Assembly (NCBI RefSeq): GCF_016679925.1 | Contig: NZ_JAEQBW010000011.1 | Coordinates: forward strand, 62,001 to 126,000 | Length of the DNA: 64,000 bases | DNA from: Marivirga aurantiaca | Lineage (GTDB): Bacteria > Bacteroidota > Bacteroidia > Cytophagales > Cyclobacteriaceae | Direction of reading: 5' to 3' | The notes under the pieces: model-generated | Database searches by the model: none | Told to the model about the DNA's origin: nothing | What the model saw: only the letters and a program-made list of their open reading frames with translations | Program-made: the position numbers and the translations under genes | Shown here: in pieces, positions 1-7,701 of the stretch | How the letters are laid out: every line of letters begins with the position of its first letter | Numbering within the stretch: position 1 is the first letter of the stretch

Positions 1-954
1 GGACTCTATACCTTACTAAAATGGAAAATCAGCCCCAAATTAATAACAAATACGGCACTGAGATTTAGTCATTTCCGTATTGATGCACCTCTCAATTCTG
101 ACTTTTTTAATTTCCCTATTGAGAGAGCTGAATTATCAAAAGGCGCCTTAAATGGAAGTATTGGGGCAGTTTATCTCCCTTTGCCAACGGTTAAACTTTA
201 CAGTAATTTATCCACAGGTTTCAGGGCACCCAACATTGATGATGTGGGGAAAGTTTTTGATTCTGAGCCTGGAATTGTGATTGTGCCCAATGCAGATTTG
301 GCTCCGGAATATGCTTACAGTGCAGATTTAGGAACTACTTTCAGTATTCAAAATCAGCTGAAATTTGATGTTTCCATTTTCTATACTTACCTCAACAATG
401 CTTTGGCCAGAAGGGATTTCCACCTGAACGGGGAAGACAGCATCATGTATGATGGTACGTTAAGCAAAGTAGAAGCTATTCAAAATATTGGTTTTGCAGA
501 AGTATATGGTGTACAAGTTTCAGCGGTGTGGAATTTAAATCCTTTCAAAATATCAGGCGCTTATAATTGGCAACAGGGTATTGAAACGGATGATAATGAA
601 TTGACTAATGTGCCTTTGAGGCATGTGCCTCCCAGCTACGGAAATGCTCATGTGACCTACAGTAATAATGGTTTTAAATTTGACTTATATACCTTGTTTA
701 ACGGGGAAATTTCTTTTGCACAACTTGCTCCCTCGGAAAGGAACAAAGCCTATATTTATGCCACTGATGATCGCGGAAATCCTTACTCTCCTTCATGGAT
801 CACATTAAACCTGAAATCAGAATATAGATGGAAGAATGGATTAAGTGCACAATTCGGAGTAGAAAACATCACGAATAAACTTTACAGACCTTATTCTTCG
901 GGTATATCAGCTGTCGGCCGCAATTTTATTATAGGAATGAATTGGAGTTTTTAA
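1..954 (+). CDS. TonB-dependent receptor, C-terminal part (5' end outside window)
   Basis: The frame is open from the first base and ends with TAA at 952-954, giving 317 residues of a protein that begins outside the window. The visible part is typical of the C-terminal half of a TonB-dependent outer-membrane receptor: alternating aromatic strands, the motif STGFRAPNIDDVGKVF near residue 72 (a conserved barrel-strand signature), a VENITNKLYRPYSSG stretch near the end, and a terminal aromatic residue in NWSF, as expected for a BAM-inserted beta-barrel. It would import a substrate across the outer membrane using TonB energy; the substrate cannot be told from this part. The next gene is convergent, only 34 bp away. 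Confidence 0.9.
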   Translation, partial: GLYTLLKWKISPKLITNTALRFSHFRIDAPLNSDFFNFPIERAELSKGALNGSIGAVYLPLPTVKLYSNLSTGFRAPNIDDVGKVFDSEPGIVIVPNADLAPEYAYSADLGTTFSIQNQLKFDVSIFYTYLNNALARRDFHLNGEDSIMYDGTLSKVEAIQNIGFAEVYGVQVSAVWNLNPFKISGAYNWQQGIETDDNELTNVPLRHVPPSYGNAHVTYSNNGFKFDLYTLFNGEISFAQLAPSERNKAYIYATDDRGNPYSPSWITLNLKSEYRWKNGLSAQFGVENITNKLYRPYSSGISAVGRNFIIGMNWSF

Positions 955-988
955 TGTATGCTACTTATTCCTTATTCAAGTTAAAGTA

Positions 989-3241
989 TTATGGATTTTT
1001 ACCTTTTAACAAATCTGTAAGAAAAACCTGATGCTTTTCACCTCGTTTCATGCAGAGAAATAAATGCCGCTCCTCATCATAAATTACTTTATCGTATTGA
1101 TTATCAATAACTGTATGAACATTCTTGTCCAGAATTCTGTACTTTCCATATTTTTTGACCTTGAAATAATCTCCTAAGACTTCTATTGACTCATAAGAAG
1201 GATAATTCAAAACTCTGCCATTTTCATCGGCTACTCCCCACTGCTTATTTTTATTTAACAGATAAAAGCCATTAAGCTCTATTATCTGATCATAATCAGC
1301 ATCAATTTCATACTTTCCTTCAGCATTGATTATACCGTATTTGTCATTCAATTTAACCACTGCAAAACCATTCCTGAAATCGGAAACTTCTGAAAAATAG
1401 GGTTGTATTTGTAGCTTTTCACTGCGATCAATAAACCCCCAGTTATTTCTGATCTTCACAGCAGCCAATTCCTCCTGAAAATTCCTCACTGAATCATATC
1501 TATTGGCGATCCTTAAAAGGCCTTGATAATTGATAAAACCATAGCTATTATTTTTTATGATAGGAATGTATTCATCAGTACTCAGAAATACCGTATCATA
1601 ACCAGTTATTTGAAACGTTTTTTGACCGCTAGAATTATAAAAACTTAATTTATCACCATTCCGGAAAAGAATTCCTTTGTCATTATGGCCTGCATAACTT
1701 CCGGTGGAAAAATCGGTTATTGCAATTCCTCTTTCATCTACAAGTCTGAACTTCTCTTGCACATCCGTCTCTACTATTATATCACCATAAATATCATAGT
1801 GAAGCCTCGCTTCTGCCTTATGGCTTCCCGAAATAATAAATTCCACTAAAAACTTATCTACTCCGTGGTAAATCCCAATACCAATCTTTTTTAATTGGAT
1901 GTATTCCGGTGAAATGATCCAGTTATTGCTTTCATCAATGACACCCATTCTTTTCCTGAATTTTACCATATAATGAGAATTACCCACTGGCTGTATTTCA
2001 TCATATAAACCGGGAATAACTTCCTGAAAATTTAAATTATACAAGCCCCAAAAACCATTCTTTCTAACTGTAATGGAATTAGGCATAAAATGAAATGTAT
2101 CAGCTACTATTGTGGCTCCTGCTTTATTGATTAACTCATATTTATTACCGGAGAATTTTTTCCTTTCTCCTATAAAATAATCCTCATTCCAGTAAACTTC
2201 TCCTGAAAAACCCACATTTCTTTTCGAACTATCTTCTGATACTAAATTGATTAACCCTCCTTTTTTGAGGATAAAACAATCTCCGAATACACCCAAAAAC
2301 TTCCCTTTTAAAGATGACAATACCTCTTCATCATGAAAATGATAGACTTCGGAAAAGCCAGCAGTGTTTTTAATCAATAGTGAATCGTTCAAAAAGAAAA
2401 CCGTATCGGCAGCTATTTCCTGAACCAAATTAGTTTCCTGATCCAGGATTTGCCACTGATCTAAAGTAGTTGCATAAATATTCTTCCCATTATTCCATTC
2501 AATTTCTTTATATTTCAAGGGCAAAAGCAATCTACCATCCTCAGCTATCAAACCTTGCTTGCCATTTCTAAAGAGAATGGCCACTCCATCTTGAAAATCT
2601 GAAATACTATCCAGGTTTTGATGAATTACTTCAGGCTTTTTATTTAAAAAAATTAACGACTTTTCTCCTGAATTCTCAGTAAGTTCAAACTTATTTGAAC
2701 CTAAATGCCTTATCTGAAAGTAATCAAAAGGAAGTAGCTTTTTGCCATCTGAATTCAGGAGTCCAAATTGGATTGTATTATTTTGCTTGCTTGCTGCAAT
2801 AATAAACTCTCCGGCCGGTAATAAATTACGATAAGAAAACCTGGTTTTAACTTTCCCTTCTTTATCAATTAACCCATAAAAATTAGTACGCGAATATTTA
2901 CCTTTTATAGATGCGATATACAAATCCTCATTCAAAGGATAGAGGGCAACATATTGAGGTGGGCTTACAGGATTAAGTTCAGCATCAAACAACCCCCATA
3001 GTTTATCTTTTTTATAGCCCAGGTAATTGATGTGTGGCCGGGACAAATTATCCGACCAGCCCAATTCATCATAAATAGCAGGCAATACCACCTTGCCATT
3101 ACTATCTTTTATACCTTTTTTCTGATTTACGGAAAAGATTTTGTGTAATGAATCCGACAACAAAATATTACTTGCCTTACAAAAAGTTTGGTTCGTTACT
3201 GATACCAAGCTGAATAAAAAAATAAATAGTAATTTAGCCAT
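989..3241 (-). CDS. WG-repeat secreted protein
   Basis: A protein of about 750 residues built almost entirely of WG repeats (KEGKY/WGL/WGFID followed by hydrophobic-Y-D), for example WGLFDAEL, GLIAEDGRLLLPLKYKEI, FWGLYNLNFQEVIPGLYDEI and NWGFIDRSEKLQIQPYF. WG repeats (WG_beta_rep) form beta-propeller-like scaffolds in surface proteins; the ligand is unknown. I chose the ATG at 3239-3241 over an earlier in-frame ATG at 3298. It gives a clean signal peptide (MAKLLFIFLFSLVSVTNQTF) and avoids overlap with the divergent gene starting at 3285. Probably secreted or periplasmic. No enzyme motif is visible. Confidence 0.88.
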   Translation of the reverse strand: MAKLLFIFLFSLVSVTNQTFCKASNILLSDSLHKIFSVNQKKGIKDSNGKVVLPAIYDELGWSDNLSRPHINYLGYKKDKLWGLFDAELNPVSPPQYVALYPLNEDLYIASIKGKYSRTNFYGLIDKEGKVKTRFSYRNLLPAGEFIIAASKQNNTIQFGLLNSDGKKLLPFDYFQIRHLGSNKFELTENSGEKSLIFLNKKPEVIHQNLDSISDFQDGVAILFRNGKQGLIAEDGRLLLPLKYKEIEWNNGKNIYATTLDQWQILDQETNLVQEIAADTVFFLNDSLLIKNTAGFSEVYHFHDEEVLSSLKGKFLGVFGDCFILKKGGLINLVSEDSSKRNVGFSGEVYWNEDYFIGERKKFSGNKYELINKAGATIVADTFHFMPNSITVRKNGFWGLYNLNFQEVIPGLYDEIQPVGNSHYMVKFRKRMGVIDESNNWIISPEYIQLKKIGIGIYHGVDKFLVEFIISGSHKAEARLHYDIYGDIIVETDVQEKFRLVDERGIAITDFSTGSYAGHNDKGILFRNGDKLSFYNSSGQKTFQITGYDTVFLSTDEYIPIIKNNSYGFINYQGLLRIANRYDSVRNFQEELAAVKIRNNWGFIDRSEKLQIQPYFSEVSDFRNGFAVVKLNDKYGIINAEGKYEIDADYDQIIELNGFYLLNKNKQWGVADENGRVLNYPSYESIEVLGDYFKVKKYGKYRILDKNVHTVIDNQYDKVIYDEERHLFLCMKRGEKHQVFLTDLLKGKNP

Positions 3242-3284
3242 ATTAGATACAAAAATAGGAAACGAAACGTAGTCAACATAAGAT

Positions 3285-3620
3285 ATGAACAAAAACAATG
3301 ATTTTTTCGATCAGGTTTATCAGGTTGTTCGCTTAATCCCTTTTGGAAGAGTAACTTCTTATGGTAGCATTGCCACGTATTTAGGTGCCGGTAGAAGTGC
3401 CAGAATAGTGGGTTATGCCATGAATAGTGCGCACACTATGCCAGATGTGCCGGCCCATAGAGTGGTGAACAGAAATGGACTGCTTACCGGAAAAATGCAT
3501 TTTGAAACCCCTGATACCATGCAAAACAGATTAGAGGAAGAAGGAATTAAAGTAGTGAAAGACCAAATTCAGGATTTTAAGAAGGTATTTTGGGATCCTA
3601 AAACAGAATTAGCTTTGTGA
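3285..3620 (+). CDS. Alkyltransferase-like DNA repair protein (ATL, MGMT family)
   Basis: A 111-residue protein equal to the DNA-binding domain of O6-alkylguanine-DNA alkyltransferase: FFDQVYQVVRLIPFGRVTSYGSIA (wing/recognition region), GRSARIVGYAMN (helix-turn-helix with the Arg finger), then PAHRVVNRNG. In true Ogt/Ada proteins the active site is PCHR; here residue 57 is Ala, so alkyl transfer to the protein is impossible. By family knowledge such ATL proteins bind O6-alkylguanine and hand the lesion to nucleotide-excision repair. The start ATG lies 43 bp from the divergent WG-repeat gene. The length is normal for an ATL. Confidence 0.9.
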   Translation: MNKNNDFFDQVYQVVRLIPFGRVTSYGSIATYLGAGRSARIVGYAMNSAHTMPDVPAHRVVNRNGLLTGKMHFETPDTMQNRLEEEGIKVVKDQIQDFKKVFWDPKTELAL

Positions 3621-3628
3621 GCTTTTCC

Positions 3629-3823
3629 CTATTTTACCTTAGCCAAAGGAAAGATATTGGATAAATACTGATTTCTAATATTTCGGTAAATGTAAAAATC
3701 CGAATCTATACTTGCTATTTCCTTAATACCTGTAATTTCTGAGGCTACAATTAATGTCGCATCTGCCAAATCCATAGGTACATCATCAAATTTCTTGCAT
3801 AATTTTATAACGCGCGATAATTT
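3629..3823 (-). pseudogene. PIN-domain (VapC-like) toxin remnant
   Basis: Reading leftward from 3823 to a TAG at 3629-3631 gives 64 open codons ending in a good match to the C-terminal part of PIN-domain ribonuclease toxins: KFDDVPMDLADATLIVASE, then GIKEIASIDSDFYIYRNIRN. The two late acidic residues of the PIN active site (the D in MDLADA and the D in SIDSDF) are present. The N-terminal two-thirds, with the first catalytic Asp, is absent: the frame runs into a TGA at 3824-3826, and its 5' part overlaps the last codons of the symporter gene in another frame. No antitoxin gene is nearby. This is a truncated, probably inactive relic. Confidence 0.75.
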
Positions 3824-5262
3824 TCATTCTTTACCTTCAACAAAAACAGGCCTATGAAAGTGAGTACCCCGTTTACCACCAATATTTCGAAACCAAATTT
3901 ATAGCCGTTAAACCACGCTTCAGAATTGATATTGATGATGTAAGATAAGATGGGGGATAAAAAACAAACTATAGGTACCAATTTATCCCTTAGAGAATAT
4001 TTAGTGACAAGGCCGAAAGCAAACAAACCTAAAATCGGTCCATATGTATAACCTGCAGCTTTAAAAACTGCTGTAATTACACTCTCATCATTTATAGCCT
4101 TAAAAACTAAAATCACCAGGAAAAGTATTATTGAAAACCCAATATGTACTCTTATTCTCACCTTTTTTGAAATGGGTTTATCATCCTGCCCCAAACCCAG
4201 AAAATCTACACAAAATGAGGTAGTCAGGGCTGTAAGAGCAGAATCTGCACTGGAATAAGCAGCTGCCACTATCCCTAATAGAAACACCACACCTGCAATA
4301 GCCGGGAAATGCCCTAAAGCCAGCATAGGATATAAGTCATCAGTTCTTGTAGGTATAGCAATCTGCATTTGTTCTGCATAAATATACAATAAAGCACCCA
4401 TGCTTAGGAACAGGAAATTAACTATCACCAATACAATGCAAAACCAAAACATATTTTTTTGGGCATCCCGCAATGAACGGCAGGTAAGGTTCTTCTGCAT
4501 CATATCCTGATCCAAACCAGTCATTACTATTGCAATAAAAGCTCCGCTAATAAACTGTTTAAAGAAATTTTGCCCACTTTGCCAATCCCATACGAATATT
4601 TTAGAATAACCTGAAGAGGAAACCCGCTCTGTTAATGAAGTCCAACTCATGTCCAGGCTATCTTTCGCTAAATAAATACTAATTACTACTGCAGAAATCA
4701 TAAATAACGTCTGAAGCGTATCTGTCCACACAATAGTCTTTATACCTCCACGAAAAGTGTAAAGCCAGATTAAAGCAATTGTGACTGCCACAGTTACGGA
4801 AAACGGCCATTCAAATGAATCAAATATAGCAATCTGCAATACACCTGCCACAAGAAATAAACGGAAAGCAGATCCCACAATGCGCGAAAGTAAAAAGAAA
4901 AAAGCCCCTGTTTTATAGGAAAAATTACCAAACCTTTGTTGCAGATAAGTGTAAATACTTATAAGGTTCAAACGGTAATACAAAGGCAACAAAACAGTTG
5001 CTATCACGAAATATCCTACCAGATAGCCCAAAACTACCTGAAAATAGGAAAATGCTGTGTTACCGACTTCTCCGGGAATGCTTATAAAAGTAACTCCTGA
5101 CAAGGATGCTCCGATCATTCCGAAAGCAACCAAATACCAGGGAGACTGGCGATTGGCTGTAAAAAATGTTAAATTATCATCACTTTTAGAAGTAAAGTGG
5201 GAGATTACCATCAATAAAATAAAATATGATGAAATTACAGTAATGACCAACAATGGATTCAT
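3805..5262 (-). CDS. Sodium:solute symporter (SSS family)
   Basis: A 485-residue polytopic membrane protein with about 13 hydrophobic segments and hallmarks of the SSS/SLC5 family: an N-terminal helix, GMIGASLSGVTFISIPGEV (TM2 sodium-site region), RGGIKTIVWTDTLQTLFM (the family signature in TM6), GLDQDMMQKNLTCRS, and AAAYSSADSALTALTTSFCVD, which carries the conserved Ser/Thr sodium ligands. It would couple Na+ entry to uptake of an organic solute in the inner membrane. The substrate is not deducible. The 3' end overlaps a PIN-toxin relic. The gene is divergent from clpS, with about 125 bp between. Confidence 0.9.
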   Translation of the reverse strand: MNPLLVITVISSYFILLMVISHFTSKSDDNLTFFTANRQSPWYLVAFGMIGASLSGVTFISIPGEVGNTAFSYFQVVLGYLVGYFVIATVLLPLYYRLNLISIYTYLQQRFGNFSYKTGAFFFLLSRIVGSAFRLFLVAGVLQIAIFDSFEWPFSVTVAVTIALIWLYTFRGGIKTIVWTDTLQTLFMISAVVISIYLAKDSLDMSWTSLTERVSSSGYSKIFVWDWQSGQNFFKQFISGAFIAIVMTGLDQDMMQKNLTCRSLRDAQKNMFWFCIVLVIVNFLFLSMGALLYIYAEQMQIAIPTRTDDLYPMLALGHFPAIAGVVFLLGIVAAAYSSADSALTALTTSFCVDFLGLGQDDKPISKKVRIRVHIGFSIILFLVILVFKAINDESVITAVFKAAGYTYGPILGLFAFGLVTKYSLRDKLVPIVCFLSPILSYIININSEAWFNGYKFGFEILVVNGVLTFIGLFLLKVKNENYRAL

Positions 5263-5305
5263 AGCGTTTCTATCGATTCTGGATTCGAAGTTGGTTAATT
5301 TTTCG

Positions 5306-5313
5306 TATTTTTG
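5306..5313 (+). promoter_or_regulatory. -7 promoter box for clpS-recR
   Basis: TATTTTTG matches the Bacteroidota -7 consensus TANNTTTG exactly and lies 73 bp before the clpS start. No good TTTG -33 element is seen at the usual 19-21 bp spacing, so the call rests on the -7 box only. Confidence 0.45.
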
Positions 5314-5386
5314 CGTGATATTAAGCAGTTTAATTATAACAATGCTTTATATAATGGGTTAAACAATAAACAAGACAACTTTTATT

Positions 5387-5671
5387 ATGTCACAACATCA
5401 ACATCAGGAAAACCAAAGGGAACAATTAGTTGAAACTATTTCGGATGAGGAAATTAATGATTTGATTGTTTACAATGATGAGGTAAATACTTTTGACCAC
5501 GTCATTAATACATTAGTACGTATTTGTAAGCATAGTGCAGAACAAGCAGAGCAATGCACTTTATTAGTACATTATAAAGGAAAGTGCGCTGTAAAGAAAG
5601 GCTCCTATGTAGAATTAATCCCCCTCAGACAAGGAATAGTAGATGCCGGCATTAATGCCGAGATTGAATAA
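5387..5671 (+). CDS. clpS: ATP-dependent Clp protease adaptor ClpS
   Basis: A 94-residue protein matching ClpS. A polar, flexible N-terminal tail (residues 1-25) precedes the core [16 protein letters not shown] (residues 28-43), corresponding to the conserved NDDxxTxxxVI motif that binds N-degron residues, and ends with [23 protein letters not shown]. ClpS delivers N-end-rule substrates to ClpA/ClpC-type AAA+ unfoldases in the cytoplasm. The stop codon (5669-5671) is one base from the recR start codon, so the two genes are almost certainly co-transcribed. The sequence supports the assignment strongly. Confidence 0.92.
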   Translation: MSQHQHQENQREQLVETISDEEINDLIVYNDEVNTFDHVINTLVRICKHSAEQAEQCTLLVHYKGKCAVKKGSYVELIPLRQGIVDAGINAEIE

Positions 5672-5672
5672 T

Positions 5673-6290
5673 ATGGAATTCTCTTCAAAACTCATTGAAT
5701 CCGCAGTAGCTAATTTTTCCAGACTACCGGGGATAGGTCAGAAAACAGCTTTAAGGCTGGTTTTGCATTTACTAAAACAGGAAGAAGATTTCACTCAGGA
5801 TTTGTCGAAAGCATTGGTGGATATGAGATTAAATATCAAGTACTGTAAAGAATGTCACAACATTTCGGATGATGACATTTGCAATATTTGTAGTAATACA
5901 GTGAGAGATCAATCCATTATTTGCCTGGTGGAAGATACCAGAGATGTATTGGCTATTGAGAACACTTCTCAGTATAATGGTTTGTATCATGTATTGGGAG
6001 GGATTATCTCCCCAATTGAGGGAATTGGGCCAGATGACCTAACTATTGATAGTTTAATTAATAGAATTTCAAATCCTGAGTCTGAAGTAAAAGAAATTAT
6101 TTTAGGCCTTTCCCCCACCATGGAAGGTGACACCACCGCTTTTTATATCACCAAAAAAGTAAAGCCATTCGGCATAAAAACCAGCACCATTGCAAGAGGA
6201 ATTCCAATTGGTGGCGAACTGGAGTATGCTGATGAAATCACCTTAGGAAGAAGCATCGTTACCAGAACAGCCTACTCCATTGAAGATTGA
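5673..6290 (+). CDS. recR: Recombination mediator RecR
   Basis: A 205-residue RecR of usual length. In order: helix-hairpin-helix [20 protein letters not shown] (about residues 15-35), a Cys4 zinc finger (C58, C61, C70, C73 in [17 protein letters not shown]), a TOPRIM domain starting [14 protein letters not shown], and the C-terminal Walker-B-like region [20 protein letters not shown]. It loads RecA on gapped DNA together with RecO/RecF. I take the ATG at 5673: an upstream in-frame ATG lies inside clpS and would add ten non-conserved residues. It overlaps nothing and follows clpS immediately. Confidence 0.95.
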   Translation: MEFSSKLIESAVANFSRLPGIGQKTALRLVLHLLKQEEDFTQDLSKALVDMRLNIKYCKECHNISDDDICNICSNTVRDQSIICLVEDTRDVLAIENTSQYNGLYHVLGGIISPIEGIGPDDLTIDSLINRISNPESEVKEIILGLSPTMEGDTTAFYITKKVKPFGIKTSTIARGIPIGGELEYADEITLGRSIVTRTAYSIED

Positions 6291-6587
6291 TATGTGCAAA
6301 TCAATCCCATTGCAAAATCGAATTCTGTAACTCCTTGCCCGTCATTGAAGTTTGTATTTAATTAATTGCAAAAGCTTTTTCCAACAACCGCTACTGTTTT
6401 GGGGGTATTGAAAAAAAATTCAAAAGTGATACAAAATATTTCCACCACTCTTCTAATCTTTCTAATCATTTGATTTACAGCTATATAAATCAACAAATAC
6501 CTGAGTCAAACCATAGCAGCTAACTAACAGAAATAATTTTTGGCATCAATCTTGGAAGCAGACTTTATACATCAAACAATTAAAGTC
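6291..6587. other. Intergenic region between recR and the Ser/Arg-rich gene
   Basis: About 300 bp with no plausible gene on either strand. It presumably holds the recR end and the promoter of the next gene, but no clear TANNTTTG box or strong terminator hairpin was found. Confidence 0.5.
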
Positions 6588-7562
6588 ATGAAGAAGCCAA
6601 TTTTACTTTCGTTCAGTGTGCTAGTAGCTTTGTTCATCTTGAACCAGCCTAAAGCATCAGCTCAGAATTTTCATATCGTTGCTTCTTTTGGAACTACACA
6701 TGCATGGAATGTTCCTGCAGCTATAGAATATGAAATTTACGATTACTATCCATATCATAACTGGGTGCACGTAAATAGAGTAGTTCGTGGAAGAAGAGTA
6801 TTTTATAATATACTTTTGGAGAGAGATGGCTTTTTCACAGAACTACAATTTGGTAGATATTCCAGAATCTTAAGAATTCAACATTATGTTGATTATCCTT
6901 TATACGATCATTATTGTTCTGCACATTGCGGATATCATGAAAGATATTATGTAAACCAGAGAGTTTCGAACAATTACTATTACTATGGTGGCCATAACCA
7001 TTATGTATACAGCCCACAGCCAAAATATATGAGGGAACCGGTGAGGCCACAAAGCGTACGATATGCTGACAACCATTATAACAGGTCAAACAGAGCTGTT
7101 GCTGATAATAGTAGAATTGTGAGCAGTGCCCGTAATAGCAGACCTGAATCGATTAGAAATGCTGATAATGATCGTTCTGATAGAACAAGAACTGCCAATG
7201 CTAACCCGAGGTCTAATAGCCAAATCCGGAGCTCTGGCACTACCCGTTCATCTGGTAGCACCAGGTCAGTAGGCAATTCATCATCAGAAAATGGCAGAAC
7301 TATTAGTTCTACACGTTCAAGTGGTAATACCAGAAGTGTAAGTAACACTCCTGCTAATTCAAACACACGTTCAACGCCTGCAACAAGAACTGTAAGTAAT
7401 TCGAATGACCGAAGAAGTGCTGGCACTGTAAAAAGCACAAGCAGAACGAGTAACAGTTCTCATAAATCTGTTACAAGATCAGCCGATAGCTCGAGATCTG
7501 GAAAAAGTTCAGGCGCTGTATCAAGAAGTAACAGTAGTCGAAGTTCAGGAAGAGGGAATTAA
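6588..7562 (+). CDS. Secreted protein with Ser/Arg/Asn-rich repetitive tail
   Basis: A 324-residue protein not assigned to a named family. The start ATG at 6588 gives an immediate signal peptide (MKKPILLSFSVLVALF, then a cleavage site ASA-QNF). Residues about 27-135 form a Tyr/His-rich globular region (EYEIYDYYPYHNWVHVNRVVRGRRVFYN, with several HYxxYY stretches and one CSAHC pair). From about residue 150 to the end the protein is low-complexity: tandem short blocks of the type SSGSTRS, SNTRST and RSSGNTRSV, rich in Ser, Arg, Asn and Thr with almost no hydrophobic residues. The basic tail suggests an envelope-associated or polyanion-binding protein, which is inference. A strong terminator follows. 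Confidence 0.75.
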   Translation: MKKPILLSFSVLVALFILNQPKASAQNFHIVASFGTTHAWNVPAAIEYEIYDYYPYHNWVHVNRVVRGRRVFYNILLERDGFFTELQFGRYSRILRIQHYVDYPLYDHYCSAHCGYHERYYVNQRVSNNYYYYGGHNHYVYSPQPKYMREPVRPQSVRYADNHYNRSNRAVADNSRIVSSARNSRPESIRNADNDRSDRTRTANANPRSNSQIRSSGTTRSSGSTRSVGNSSSENGRTISSTRSSGNTRSVSNTPANSNTRSTPATRTVSNSNDRRSAGTVKSTSRTSNSSHKSVTRSADSSRSGKSSGAVSRSNSSRSSGRGN

Positions 7563-7586
7563 TAAAATTAGGTTTAGATTATATTG

Positions 7587-7619
7587 AAAAGAGTCATTCA
7601 GTTGAATGACTCTTTTTTT
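7587..7619 (+). terminator. Rho-independent terminator
   Basis: The arms GAGTCATTCA (7591-7600) and TGAATGACTC (7603-7612) are perfectly complementary and are followed by seven T residues. It lies 25 bp after the stop of the Ser/Arg-rich gene. Confidence 0.85.
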
Positions 7620-7701
7620 ATGTCTAAAAAATTACCACTTATACAAACTTAACTTGTAGACTTAGATTTAATTAGCGTATTTAATAGTCAAATACAATAA
7701 T

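Noticed and set aside
989-3298. Longer start for the WG-repeat protein
   Set aside because: It would overlap the divergent ATL gene and hide the signal peptide behind 19 unlikely residues.
5057-5362. Open frame of about 100 codons overlapping the symporter 5' end
   Set aside because: It reads antisense through conserved symporter codons and has no protein-like features; it is a shadow frame.
7076-7438. 120-codon antisense frame with Leu-rich translation
   Set aside because: It is the reverse complement of the Ser/Arg repeat tail, which naturally yields a long Leu/Val-rich frame.
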